DNA of 64,000 nucleotides from Allomuricauda sp. M10 (GTDB taxonomy: Bacteria > Bacteroidota > Bacteroidia > Flavobacteriales > Flavobacteriaceae): assembly GCF_020782875.1 (NCBI RefSeq), contig NZ_JAJGBN010000002.1, positions 186,001 through 250,000 of the forward strand. The letters are read 5' to 3'. The notes under the pieces are model-generated. The model made no database searches, was not told where the DNA came from, and saw only the letters and a program-made list of their open reading frames with translations. Made by a program: the position numbers and the translations under genes. This document shows positions 45,468 to 54,237 of this stretch, in pieces. Each line of letters opens with the position of its first letter. Position 1 is the first letter of the stretch.

Positions 45468-45947
45468 ATGAAAAAGATGTCCATTGTATTTCTTCAGGGA
45501 ATAGTTGTGCTCATTGGAGTTTTGGCCCTATTCCTTTTGGTCCGATTTCCGATGTTGGAAGGAAGGGCCCAGAATCTGGATTTGCTTAGCATTTACACCG
45601 ACCCTTTCATTTTGTACGGATATGCCTCCTCCATCGCTTTTTTTATAGCTCTATACAAAGCATTCAAACTGCTTGGGTATATCGCCCAGGAAAAACTGTT
45701 CTCCACCAACTCCATCAAAACGTTGAGAAGCATTCGCTATTGCGCCATTGCTTCAGGCATCCTAATTGTATTGGCTGGAATTTACATCATGATTTTTCAT
45801 CATAAAGATGACGACCCTGCTGGTTTTTTGGGCATGTGCATCCTCACCACTTTTATCTGTATCGCAGTAGCAACGGCCATAGTCGTATTGGAAAGAATTT
45901 TGCAAAATGCCGTGGACATGAAATCTGAAAACGACCTAACCATTTAA
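45468..45947 (+). CDS. DUF2975 membrane protein
   Basis: 159 residues from ATG 45468 (ATG 45462 is two codons earlier). Four membrane helices (about 7-25, 48-66, 92-110, 122-142) and KLLGYIAQEKLFSTNSIKTLRSIRYCAIASG between helices 2 and 3, the usual DUF2975 pattern. In many bacteria this family is paired with a small YozG-like HTH regulator, exactly as here (3 bases to the next gene). The pair probably forms a membrane-tethered regulatory switch; target unknown. Confidence 0.88.
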   Translation: MKKMSIVFLQGIVVLIGVLALFLLVRFPMLEGRAQNLDLLSIYTDPFILYGYASSIAFFIALYKAFKLLGYIAQEKLFSTNSIKTLRSIRYCAIASGILIVLAGIYIMIFHHKDDDPAGFLGMCILTTFICIAVATAIVVLERILQNAVDMKSENDLTI

Positions 45948-45950
45948 GCT

Positions 45951-46166
45951 ATGCCGATTGTTGTTAACGTGGATGTGATGATGGCAAAGCGAAAAATGTC
46001 ATTGAACGAACTTTCAGAAATTGTGGGCCTCACCTTATCTAACCTTTCCATTTTAAAAACAGGAAAGGCCAAGGCCATACGCTTTAGTACCTTGGAAGCC
46101 ATTTGCAAGGCCCTGGACTGCCAGCCTGGGGATATTTTGGAATATGTTAGTGACATTGAACAATAA
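45951..46166 (+). CDS. Small HTH_3/XRE regulator (YozG-like)
   Basis: 71 residues, almost only a Cro/CI-type helix-turn-helix: MSLNELSEIVGLTLSNLSILKTGKAKAIRFSTLEAICKALDCQPGDILEY. The SNLSILKTGKAKAIR recognition region is typical of the partner of DUF2975 proteins. It lies 3 bases after the DUF2975 gene and is surely co-transcribed. It probably controls its own operon. Confidence 0.9.
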   Translation: MPIVVNVDVMMAKRKMSLNELSEIVGLTLSNLSILKTGKAKAIRFSTLEAICKALDCQPGDILEYVSDIEQ

Positions 46167-46342
46167 TGGATCACCTTAAATTAATGCTTTCCTCTAACGT
46201 CAAATGACGCAATTGATCTTTAGGCAAATACTTTATTGTCAACCCATTTTGGGTATTAGGGAATTGTCTGTGAAATTGTAATCTGAAATAGACTATCTTC
46301 AAGTATCGGTCTATATCAGAGAAACGAATCATATCTTTAATT

Positions 46343-46768
46343 ATGACAAAACTTTATCTAGCACTTTTCATTGCAATGATTTTTTGTTCTTGCAAGCAAA
46401 AACCCCCTAGCAAAGAATACGTAAATCCAGTAGGAATTCAAAAAGATTCCATTTTGGAATTTTGTCTGTTTAATGCAACGGATTTTGATTTAAACAACAT
46501 CACAATCGGATTACCCGATACCGTTTTGACATATAAGAAGGTGGAAAAATATTCTCGAACGGAATGGATAAAAGTCGGCACGGCTTATAATTATGGATTT
46601 GTAAGGTTCTTTGATATAAAAAACCGAAAGTATTACCACCAACCCATAGATTATGTTGGAGAAACTTTGTGGAAAAAAGGAAAAATGAAATTCATAGTCA
46701 AATCTGTGGACTCCATAAATGGATATTTTGATATGGTATCCATATATGATTCAATCAATTATAACTAA
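46343..46768 (+). CDS. Lipoprotein of unknown function (141 aa)
   Basis: Signal MTKLYLALFIAMIFCSC with lipobox FCSC (Cys17). The mature part is a small mixed alpha/beta-looking domain rich in Tyr, Lys and Asp; no family recognised. The region is AT-rich. It is a single gene converging on rluB. Confidence 0.68.
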   Translation: MTKLYLALFIAMIFCSCKQKPPSKEYVNPVGIQKDSILEFCLFNATDFDLNNITIGLPDTVLTYKKVEKYSRTEWIKVGTAYNYGFVRFFDIKNRKYYHQPIDYVGETLWKKGKMKFIVKSVDSINGYFDMVSIYDSINYN

Positions 46769-46844
46769 AGCTCACACTGGATATAGTCTATTATTAGTTC
46801 AATGTTAAGCCACTAAAAGCAATCCCAAAAATCTTCCTGCAGAA

Positions 46845-47690
46845 TTACTTAATATTCTTCAAATTGATTACCTCTTGCTCGGTCAAATGGCGCCAGTGTC
46901 CCCTTGGTAGATCCTTTTTGGTAAGTCCAGCAAAGATCACACGGTCCAGTTTGGTCACTTCGTAACCCAAATGTTCAAAGATGCGACGTACAATACGGTT
47001 ACGACCACTATGGATTTCAATACCCAATTCCCTTTTGGGAGCCCCTTGTACAAAACTGATGCTGTCCACCTCGATTGGACCATCTTCCAACTCCAGACCG
47101 GCTTCAATTTTATGAAGATCGGCAACGCTCAAGCTTTTGTCCAAATGCACATGGTAGATCTTGCGCACGCCATGTTTGGGATGGGTAAGCTTTTTGGTCA
47201 AGTCGCCATCATTGGTGAAGAGCAACAAGCCCATAGTATTCCGGTCTAAACGTCCAACGGGCAACAAACGGGCGTTACTGGCACTGGAAATCAATTCCAT
47301 TACAGTGCGTCTACCCTTTTCATCGCTGGTGGTGGTGATAAAGTTTTTGGGTTTGTTCAGCAGGATGTATTCCTTCTTCTCCAAACTGAGCCTTTTGCCA
47401 TCAAAACGCACATCATCGGAACGTTTTACTTTGTAACCCATTTCGGTGACAGGCTTTCCATTTACTGTCACATTTCCGGCAGCAATATAGGTATCCGCTT
47501 CCCTACGCGAACAAATACCTGCATTGGCAATGTATCGGTTCAAACGGACTTCATCTGGATTGGATTTTTTTGGCGGAGCAGCCTTTTTGGGTTGTGGGGC
47601 AAATTTTTTGCCCTGTGGCTTTTGGGAATTACCTCCTTCACGGCTGTTTCTGGCCGGTTTACCTTTTCGGTTATTGTCTGATTTCATCAT
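46845..47690 (-). CDS. rluB: Ribosomal large subunit pseudouridine synthase B-like
   Basis: 281 residues. A basic, low-complexity N-terminal tail (about 1-45, Lys/Pro/Gln-rich) precedes an S4 RNA-binding domain (EVRLNRYIANAGICSRREADTYI) and the RsuA/RluB catalytic domain with the Asp in GRLDRNTMGLLLFTNDGDL and VHLDKSLS. It modifies a uridine of 23S rRNA. RluB, RluE and RluF are close relatives; length and the S4 domain favour RluB. A separate gene, 62 bases from the prenyltransferase gene upstream of it. Confidence 0.9.
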   Translation of the reverse strand: MMKSDNNRKGKPARNSREGGNSQKPQGKKFAPQPKKAAPPKKSNPDEVRLNRYIANAGICSRREADTYIAAGNVTVNGKPVTEMGYKVKRSDDVRFDGKRLSLEKKEYILLNKPKNFITTTSDEKGRRTVMELISSASNARLLPVGRLDRNTMGLLLFTNDGDLTKKLTHPKHGVRKIYHVHLDKSLSVADLHKIEAGLELEDGPIEVDSISFVQGAPKRELGIEIHSGRNRIVRRIFEHLGYEVTKLDRVIFAGLTKKDLPRGHWRHLTEQEVINLKNIK

Positions 47691-47752
47691 CAGTCATCAA
47701 TTTTTTGCAAATGTAGTCTTTTTCAGGTCCAAAAAACCTCGGGGACAAATAA

Positions 47753-48658
47753 TTAGAGAATCCGGTTCAGCACCACATCCACATTGATCAATAGAATACT
47801 GACCACCCCTGCCACAATGATGAATTTTAGAATATTGTGAAGCCAAACGTAGTGCTTTTTGCCTTCGGCCTTCCAGAGCAAAACCAGAAAAATGATCAGC
47901 AAGATAATGCTGGCCGCAAAGTAGAGATACATGTACCCAACATCAAAAGTCTTGATCAACAGGAATGCGGGCACAAGGGTCAAAAGTATCAATAGAGTAA
48001 TGAACATTTTTGATGTCCTCGGGCCATAAATAATGGGAATGGTCCGGTAGTTCTGGGCCATATCGCCGGCCATACTCTCCATATCCTTGATCATTTCCCG
48101 GGCCAATATCAAAAGGAAAAGAAAAAGGGCATGCACAAAAATGACCGTTTTAAAATTGTGGTAATACACGAACACCACAAAAAAGGGTGCAATGGCCAAA
48201 GTGGCCGAAACGAGGTTGCCCAAAAAGGGTATCCGTTTAAGTCGATGCGAATAATACCAAATTCCAAAAATATAGGCCGAAAAGAACAGCACGGCCCTAA
48301 ACGAAATGTAACTGGCCGCGAATACCGCCAAAAAATTCAGTATAAAATAGGTGGTCAATTTAAAGTTCTGGCTCACCAAGCGGTCCAACATACTTTTGGT
48401 GGGTTTGTTGATCAGATCTTTCTCGGCATCGTAAAAATTGTTGATGATATAGCCACTTGCAATAACGAGGGCCGAAGCGGTAACGATCAAAAAAAGATTG
48501 AGGTCGAAAATTACCTTCCGTAAGGGTATTTCCGGCGCCAAAATGTAGATGGATGCCAAATATTGGGCCAGGGTGATGACCAAAATGTTGTACCCGCGAA
48601 CCACGGAAAACAGACTCAATAGCTTAAAAAGCAGGAGTTTGTTTTTTCTACTAAGCAT
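47753..48658 (-). CDS. UbiA-family prenyltransferase (geranylgeranylglycerol-phosphate type)
   Basis: 301 residues with about eight membrane helices. Asp-rich motif 1 is NNFYDAEKDLINKP and motif 2 is REMIKDMESMAGDM, both needed for Mg-prenyl diphosphate. Bacteroidota homologues are annotated as geranylgeranylglycerol-phosphate geranylgeranyltransferase. Placement in one run with mevalonate kinase (10-base gap) and diphosphomevalonate decarboxylase supports use of isoprenoid diphosphates made by the same gene block. Confidence 0.85.
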   Translation of the reverse strand: MLSRKNKLLLFKLLSLFSVVRGYNILVITLAQYLASIYILAPEIPLRKVIFDLNLFLIVTASALVIASGYIINNFYDAEKDLINKPTKSMLDRLVSQNFKLTTYFILNFLAVFAASYISFRAVLFFSAYIFGIWYYSHRLKRIPFLGNLVSATLAIAPFFVVFVYYHNFKTVIFVHALFLFLLILAREMIKDMESMAGDMAQNYRTIPIIYGPRTSKMFITLLILLTLVPAFLLIKTFDVGYMYLYFAASIILLIIFLVLLWKAEGKKHYVWLHNILKFIIVAGVVSILLINVDVVLNRIL

Positions 48659-48668
48659 GGGATTGCTT

Positions 48669-49607
48669 TTAGAAGTTGTACACCACCTCTAGGTTATAAT
48701 CTTTCAGTGCTTTTTTGGCCTTGTCCAAATCCTCGGTGAAGCCCAAAATATAACCTCCGCCTCCTGAACCGCAAAGTTTTAGGTAGTAATCATTGGTTTC
48801 GATTCCCTGTTGCCAAAGTTGATGGAACTTGGCAGGAATCATCGGTTTGAAGTGATCCAAGACCACGTGGGAAAGTTGTTTCAGGTTCCCGAAAAGGGAT
48901 TTGATGTTCCCGTTCAAGAAATCCTCCACGCAGGCATCGGTATGTTTGATGAACTGGTTCTTGACCATGTTACGGAAACCTTCCTGCTTCATTTTTTCCA
49001 TGAAAATCTGAACCATGGGGGCTGTTTCACCGGTGATTCCGCTATCCAACAAAAACACGGCACCCTTGCCATTGGTATTTTGGGAAGGAATACTGGTAGA
49101 TTCGATATTATCTTGGGAATTGATCAGAATGGGCAAGCTCAAATAGCTGTTCAAAGGATCCAATCCGGAAGATTTTCCGTGGAAAAACGATTCCATTTTA
49201 CCGAAAATCCTTTTTAGCTGCAGCAATTTGTCGCGGGTCAAATTTTCAAGAACGGTGATTTTGTCCTTGGCGTAACGGTCGTAGATTGCAGCCACCAAAG
49301 CACCGCTACTCCCAATTCCGTATCCTTGTGGAATGGAACTGTCAAAGTACATGCCATTGGCGATGTCGGCTTCCATAGCTTCCATATCAAAGGAAACCAA
49401 TGCCTCATCATCCTTTTCCAAATTTTTCAAATATCCGGCGAAAGCTTTCAAGCTTGCATTGGATTTTTGGGCCATTTCCGAGGGATTGTTATCCCATTTC
49501 AAGGCTCCTTTGAAAAAATTATAGGGAATGGAAAGTCCTTTGGAATCTTTGATGATACCGTACTCCCCGAAAAGCAAAATTTTAGAATAGAACAGTGGAC
49601 CTTTCAT
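48669..49607 (-). CDS. Mevalonate kinase (GHMP family)
   Basis: 312 residues. KILLFGEYGII at the N-terminus (substrate loop) and PQGYGIGSSGALVAA (ATP loop, PxGxGxGSSxA) are the GHMP signatures; LCGSGGGGYILGF is motif 3. Clustered with the decarboxylase of the same pathway. Mevalonate kinase is the most likely role; phosphomevalonate kinase of the GHMP type is the alternative. The message may continue from the decarboxylase gene, but the 137-base gap suggests a second promoter. Confidence 0.82.
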   Translation of the reverse strand: MKGPLFYSKILLFGEYGIIKDSKGLSIPYNFFKGALKWDNNPSEMAQKSNASLKAFAGYLKNLEKDDEALVSFDMEAMEADIANGMYFDSSIPQGYGIGSSGALVAAIYDRYAKDKITVLENLTRDKLLQLKRIFGKMESFFHGKSSGLDPLNSYLSLPILINSQDNIESTSIPSQNTNGKGAVFLLDSGITGETAPMVQIFMEKMKQEGFRNMVKNQFIKHTDACVEDFLNGNIKSLFGNLKQLSHVVLDHFKPMIPAKFHQLWQQGIETNDYYLKLCGSGGGGYILGFTEDLDKAKKALKDYNLEVVYNF

Positions 49608-49631
49608 ACGCTTACACTAAGATACAAACTA

Positions 49632-49667
49632 TTTTGTTTAATTTTTTAAAAAATACGATAAACAAAA
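49632..49667. repeat. AT-rich inverted repeat before the mevalonate kinase gene
   Basis: TTTTGTTTA (49632-49640) and TAAACAAAA (49659-49667) are perfect inverted arms of 9 bases around an A/T-rich centre. It lies 25-60 bases upstream of the kinase ATG (minus strand), where an operator would lie. No U run follows on the minus strand, so a terminator role is unlikely. Confidence 0.4.
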
Positions 49668-49744
49668 CAATTTGCTCTTTCAAATGGAACTCTTTGACAA
49701 AAAGCAACGCAAAGAACGTAAAAAAAGTGCTTACCGTCTCAGTT

Positions 49745-50830
49745 TTAGCTATTTATTTTTTGGGCACCAAGGCCTACACGGTCGTGGATGTAATGGCCAT
49801 TTTCACAGTGCTTGGCCAATTGGTCATCAATAAATTGATGGACCCTTTCCTTCACATGATCGGGGTAAAGCAAATGCACATTGGCACCTGCATCCAAAGT
49901 GAAACAAACAGGCACCTTTGTAGCCTCCCTATATTTCCAAATTTTATGGATAATTTCTAGGGTTGCTGGTTTCATCAACATAAAATAGGGCATGCTGGTC
50001 ATCATCATGGCGTGTAAAATCAGTGCCTCGCTCTCCACTAATTTGATGAACCCTTCCAAATCCCCATGGGCAAAAATGGGTTTCAGGGCATCCATATTTT
50101 GCAATGCCTGTTCAAATCGGTTCCTGGCATAAGGGTGTCCATGCATCAATTGGTGGCCCACGGTACTGCTTACCTGTTTTTCCCCTTTGTGCACCAACAA
50201 TATGGTGTCTTGGAAGGTTGTGAATACCTCATCCACTACAAATGGATAGGGAACCCCGAACAGATCGGAACTTCCAGGGATATGGTCATGTACCCCAAAC
50301 TCGATCAACGGACCTTCAACACTCCTACAAGCACTTCCTGATCCCAATCGGGCTAAAAATGAGGCTTTTGTATTAAAAAATGTCTGATCCATTTCGGGCA
50401 CCATCATTTTTTCGATGTCCATCAAACACAGGGAAAGGGCCGCCATACCACTGGCAGAACTGGCAATACCGCTACTGTGGGGAAACGAATTTGAGGTTTC
50501 TATGGTAAAATGATAGTCCTTCAGAAAGGGCAAATAGGCCTCCACCCGCTCAAAAAAAGTAACAATCTTCGGTTTAAAATCTTCTTTGGGTTTCCCTTCA
50601 AAAAGCAGCTCAAAAGAAAAATCCCCTGTGTTTTTCTTCTTATCAAAAGTGATGGTTGTGGTGGTAGCACAGGTATCCAACGTAAAGCTGATGGAGGGAT
50701 TGGCAGGGATCTGTATCGGTCTTTTACCCCAATATTTCACCAAGGCGATGTTACTAGGTGCTTTCCAGGTGGATGTGCCCTTTTGGGGCAAATTCTCATA
50801 GTTTTTGGGCAGAAAATCTTTTTCCGTCAT
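49745..50830 (-). CDS. mvaD: Diphosphomevalonate decarboxylase
   Basis: 361 residues from ATG 50830. Converts mevalonate diphosphate to isopentenyl diphosphate with ATP. APSNIALVKYWGKR (N-terminal signature) and SSGIASSASGMAAL (ATP loop) are intact, and TLDAGANVHLLYP is the C-terminal motif. A longer frame from TTG 50848 is rejected because a perfect TATATTTG promoter box covers that codon. With the mevalonate kinase this shows a mevalonate route rather than the MEP route. Confidence 0.93.
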   Translation of the reverse strand: MTEKDFLPKNYENLPQKGTSTWKAPSNIALVKYWGKRPIQIPANPSISFTLDTCATTTTITFDKKKNTGDFSFELLFEGKPKEDFKPKIVTFFERVEAYLPFLKDYHFTIETSNSFPHSSGIASSASGMAALSLCLMDIEKMMVPEMDQTFFNTKASFLARLGSGSACRSVEGPLIEFGVHDHIPGSSDLFGVPYPFVVDEVFTTFQDTILLVHKGEKQVSSTVGHQLMHGHPYARNRFEQALQNMDALKPIFAHGDLEGFIKLVESEALILHAMMMTSMPYFMLMKPATLEIIHKIWKYREATKVPVCFTLDAGANVHLLYPDHVKERVHQFIDDQLAKHCENGHYIHDRVGLGAQKINS

Positions 50831-50845
50831 GAAACCAAGTTTGGG

Positions 50846-50853
50846 CAAATATA
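50846..50853 (-). promoter_or_regulatory. -7 box (TAnnTTTG) of mvaD
   Basis: On the minus strand TATATTTG spans 50853-50846, a perfect -7 element 15 bases upstream of ATG 50830. It decides the start codon of mvaD. Confidence 0.6.
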
Positions 50854-50920
50854 AGGTGTGACGTCCGTACTGGATATCGGATTCAAATAAATTCTTATTT
50901 TAGATGCACATGTACCAACC

Positions 50921-51397
50921 ATGAAAAAAAGAATCGTTTACATAACCATAAGCGTTGCCGTTTGTCTTTTGATCGGTTTTTTGTCGAGCATTGCTACACA
51001 GAGTTCGGTGAACGATTGGTACTTGACCTTGAACAAACCTGGATTTACGCCACCCAATTCCCTATTTGCTCCCGTTTGGACCATACTTTACATTTTGATG
51101 GGGGTTTCCGCCGGAATTGTTTGGTCCAAGGGGTATCATCACATTTGGGTTAAAACGGCGCTGTACCATTTTGTGTTCCAATTGTTGTTCAATGCGTTGT
51201 GGAGCATTGTGTTTTTTGGCCTTAAAAACCCTTTGTTGGGATTGATTGTCATTTTGATATTACTGTCCCTTATCATGCTCACCATCAAATGGTTCCGTAT
51301 CATTAGCAAACCAGCTGCCCTGCTTTTGGTGCCCTACTTGCTTTGGGTTGCCTTTGCCTCGGCGCTCAACTACAAAATTTGGGAGCTCAATCCTTAG
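50921..51397 (+). CDS. tspO: TspO/MBR family protein
   Basis: 158 residues with five membrane helices, the family's usual size. W-Y-LTLNKPGFTPPNSLFAPVWTILYILMG is the signature of the tryptophan-rich sensory protein/translocator family, and LFNALWSIVFFGLKNP and WVAFASALNYKIW complete it. Known members bind porphyrins or tetrapyrroles in the membrane and act in stress signalling. Its 3' end overlaps that of the convergent DUF1697 gene by 11 bases. Confidence 0.93.
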   Translation: MKKRIVYITISVAVCLLIGFLSSIATQSSVNDWYLTLNKPGFTPPNSLFAPVWTILYILMGVSAGIVWSKGYHHIWVKTALYHFVFQLLFNALWSIVFFGLKNPLLGLIVILILLSLIMLTIKWFRIISKPAALLLVPYLLWVAFASALNYKIWELNP

Positions 51398-51923
51398 CGG
51401 TCATTTCCAAAAGCTTTTGCATCGTTTTTAAATTCCGGGTGGTTGCCTCTACTTTGAGCTTACGTTCTATCAAGTTATTGTTGAGTTTGGCATTTCCATA
51501 TCCCTTTTTGCAGACCAGATAAACGCATTGATCCGTGATGTGAAAATCCTCGTTGTCGAACTTCTGCTCCTTGAACTGGTCCACTAAACTTTTTTCAGGA
51601 GGATTTTTCAAGAGCACAAAATACAGTCTGTTCTCTTCCTCATCCGCAAACGGATTGTTTTTTAAAATGGATTCAACCGCTTCCCGAGTAATTGCCAAGG
51701 TCGGCACATCAAATCCGAAATCCTTCAAAATAACGGCGTGCACAACATCCTGAATTTTCTCCTTTCCATTAATATCAGTATCGAAAATGACATTCCCGCT
51801 TTGGATGTAAGTCTGTACATTTTGCAACCCAACATGCTCCAAAGAAGCTCGGAGTTCGGTCATTTTTATCTTATGGTGACTTCCCAAATTGATGCCCCTT
51901 AACAATGCGATATAGGTATTCAT
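51387..51923 (-). CDS. DUF1697 protein
   Basis: 178 residues with the DUF1697 opening YIALLRGINLGSHHKIKM and LQNVQTYIQSGNVIFDT, and the C-terminal NNLIERKLKVEATTRNLKTMQKL. Cytoplasmic, single domain, function unknown. Divergent from glpK with 62 bases between starts. Confidence 0.9.
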   Translation of the reverse strand: MNTYIALLRGINLGSHHKIKMTELRASLEHVGLQNVQTYIQSGNVIFDTDINGKEKIQDVVHAVILKDFGFDVPTLAITREAVESILKNNPFADEEENRLYFVLLKNPPEKSLVDQFKEQKFDNEDFHITDQCVYLVCKKGYGNAKLNNNLIERKLKVEATTRNLKTMQKLLEMTAKD

Positions 51924-51927
51924 GTTA

Positions 51928-51956
51928 TTTTGGATTCGTTTCTAGAAGTAATTTTA
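51928..51956 (+). promoter_or_regulatory. Probable glpK promoter
   Basis: TTTTG at 51928-51932 and TAATTTTA at 51949-51956 with a 16-base spacer resemble the flavobacterial consensus (last base A instead of G). It lies 30 bases before ATG 51986. Confidence 0.45.
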
Positions 51957-51985
51957 GTAAATTCAAGCGCACTTAAATTAACAAA

Positions 51986-53482
51986 ATGAGCAAATATATC
52001 CTTGCTTTGGACCAAGGTACCACAAGTTCCCGTGCCGTGGTCTTCGACCAAAAGGGTACCATCATATCCGTAGCACAAAAAGAATTCACCCAAATATTCC
52101 CAAAACCCGGTTGGGTTGAGCACGATCCCAATGAAATTTGGGCCACTCAAGCCGGTATGGCAGCAGAAGCGGTCAGCAAAAAAGGGTTAAAGGCCGAACA
52201 AATGGCCGCCATCGGCATCACCAACCAACGGGAAACCGTTGTAGTTTGGGACAGAAAGACCAGTGAGCCTATTTACAACGCCATCGTTTGGCAAGATAAG
52301 CGGACTGCTTCCTATTGTGATGAGTTGAAACGACAGGGGAAATCGGATATGATCCGGGAAAAAACAGGCTTGGTCATCGATTCCTATTTTTCAGGGACCA
52401 AGGTGAAATGGATTTTGGACAATGTGGAAGGTGCCAGAGAAAAAGCGGATGCAGGAGAACTTGCCATGGGGACCATCGACTCATGGCTTATTTGGAAAAT
52501 GACAGATGGTAATCTTCATATTACCGATGTGACCAATGCATCCCGAACTTTGTTGTTCAATATCAATACGATGGATTGGGACGAAACGCTTTTGGAACTG
52601 TTGACTGTTCCGAGGAACATGCTCCCTGAAGTGAAACAATCCAGTGAGGTCTACGGACATACCTGCCCCAATTTCTTTGCCTCCAAAATTCCCATTGCGG
52701 GAATTGCAGGGGACCAGCAGGCAGCCCTTTTCGGTCAAATGTGCACCAAAAAAGGGATGGTCAAGAATACGTATGGCACCGGTTGTTTTATGTTGATGAA
52801 CATTGGCGAACAGCCCATCGTTTCCAAAAATAATTTATTGACCACCGTGGCCTGGAAAATCAATGGGAAGACCCACTATGCATTGGAGGGAAGTATTTTC
52901 ATTGCAGGAGCTGTTGTGCAATGGCTGCGCGATAGTTTAAAAATCATCAAAAACTCTTCTGAAGTAGAAAAATTGGCGAGTTCGGTGGACAGTTCCGAAG
53001 GTGTGTATTTTGTTCCCGCCTTTGCCGGGCTCGGTGCCCCCCACTGGAACCAACATGCACAAGGCACCCTATTTGGACTTACCCGCGGCAGTACGGATGC
53101 CCATATTGCAAGGGCCGCCTTGGAATCCATCGCCTACCAGACCATGGACATTCTAAAAGCCATGGAGGCAGATTCCGGGATTTCCATAAAAGAATTACGG
53201 GTTGATGGAGGCGCCACGGTAAATGATATGCTGATGCAATTTCAAGCCGATGTATTGAATACGGTTACGGTACGACCAAAGATCGTGGAGACCACGGTCA
53301 TGGGGGCGGCCTATTTGGCAGGATTAGCGGTCGGATTTTGGGAAAGTCCAGAAGAAATTCAGGATATCTGGCAAACCGATGCACATTTTAATCCGTCAGA
53401 ACAACGTGAAGAGATCGACAAAGGTATCCAAGGATGGTATCGCGCCATCAAAGCTTTGGAATATTGGACCGAACATCCTTAA
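51986..53482 (+). CDS. glpK: Glycerol kinase
   Basis: 498 residues, FGGY family. Converts glycerol to sn-glycerol 3-phosphate with [18 protein letters not shown] (phosphate loop), [26 protein letters not shown] and GTGCFMLMN are all present. The aquaglyceroporin gene follows after 24 bases, so uptake and phosphorylation are encoded together. No glpD or glpR is in the window. Confidence 0.97.
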   Translation: MSKYILALDQGTTSSRAVVFDQKGTIISVAQKEFTQIFPKPGWVEHDPNEIWATQAGMAAEAVSKKGLKAEQMAAIGITNQRETVVVWDRKTSEPIYNAIVWQDKRTASYCDELKRQGKSDMIREKTGLVIDSYFSGTKVKWILDNVEGAREKADAGELAMGTIDSWLIWKMTDGNLHITDVTNASRTLLFNINTMDWDETLLELLTVPRNMLPEVKQSSEVYGHTCPNFFASKIPIAGIAGDQQAALFGQMCTKKGMVKNTYGTGCFMLMNIGEQPIVSKNNLLTTVAWKINGKTHYALEGSIFIAGAVVQWLRDSLKIIKNSSEVEKLASSVDSSEGVYFVPAFAGLGAPHWNQHAQGTLFGLTRGSTDAHIARAALESIAYQTMDILKAMEADSGISIKELRVDGGATVNDMLMQFQADVLNTVTVRPKIVETTVMGAAYLAGLAVGFWESPEEIQDIWQTDAHFNPSEQREEIDKGIQGWYRAIKALEYWTEHP

Positions 53483-53506
53483 ATCAATTCAAAAACAAAC
53501 TAACAT

Positions 53507-54235
53507 ATGACTCCATTTGTTGCAGAGATCGTGGGCACTTTTTTGCTCATTTTATTGGGATGTGGTGTAAACGCCAACGTCTCCCTACAAAAAACATACG
53601 GAAATGGTTCCGGTTGGATGGTGATCACCACTGGATGGGCCTTTGCGGTTTTCACGGGCGTTGTGGTTGCTGGGCCATTTAGTGGTGCCCACCTCAATCC
53701 AGCTGTAACTATTGGATTGGCTGTTGCTGGAGAATTTCCCATAGATGCGGTACCTAGCTACATTTTGGCACAGTTCATAGGGGCCATGCTCGGGGCGTTT
53801 TCCGTTTGGCTCATGAACAAGGAACATTTTGATGCCACTGAAAACGGTGATGCCAAAAGGGGCGTTTTTTGTAATGCTCCCGCCATTCCGAATACTTTCC
53901 TGAATCTGCTGACCGAGATTCTCGGAACCTTTGTACTGGTTTTTGCCGTGCTCTATTTTACGGATGCCATGCTTGCTTCGGACAACACCATTATTGGATT
54001 AGGTTCTTTGGGGGCATTACCAGTTGCCCTGATTGTTTGGGGAATCGGTCTTTCATTGGGAGGCACCACGGGTTACGCCATCAATCCAGCTCGGGATATG
54101 GGCCCACGGATCATTCATGCTTTAGTGCCCATTAAAAACAAGGGAAGTAATGGTTGGGGCTATTCTTGGATTCCAGTGGTTGGACCTATTTTGGGTGCGA
54201 TTTTGGCCGCTGGCATAGCTATGGTTTTGCAATAA
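53507..54235 (+). CDS. glpF: Glycerol facilitator (MIP family)
   Basis: 242 residues with six membrane helices and the two pore motifs HLNPAVT (about 63) and AINPARDMGPR (about 190). The Asp after the second NPAR is the mark of glycerol-conducting aquaglyceroporins. In an operon with glpK. Its stop is 2 bases from the stop of the convergent flavoprotein gene. Confidence 0.94.
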   Translation: MTPFVAEIVGTFLLILLGCGVNANVSLQKTYGNGSGWMVITTGWAFAVFTGVVVAGPFSGAHLNPAVTIGLAVAGEFPIDAVPSYILAQFIGAMLGAFSVWLMNKEHFDATENGDAKRGVFCNAPAIPNTFLNLLTEILGTFVLVFAVLYFTDAMLASDNTIIGLGSLGALPVALIVWGIGLSLGGTTGYAINPARDMGPRIIHALVPIKNKGSNGWGYSWIPVVGPILGAILAAGIAMVLQ

Positions 54236-54237
54236 GA

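Noticed and set aside
49595..49960. Plus-strand frame crossing the mevalonate kinase promoter and mvaD end
   Set aside because: It spans an intergenic AT-rich gap and the antisense of mvaD; no family pattern.
51387..51397. Overlap of tspO and DUF1697 as sign of an annotation error
   Set aside because: Both families end at their usual positions, so an 11-base convergent overlap is acceptable.
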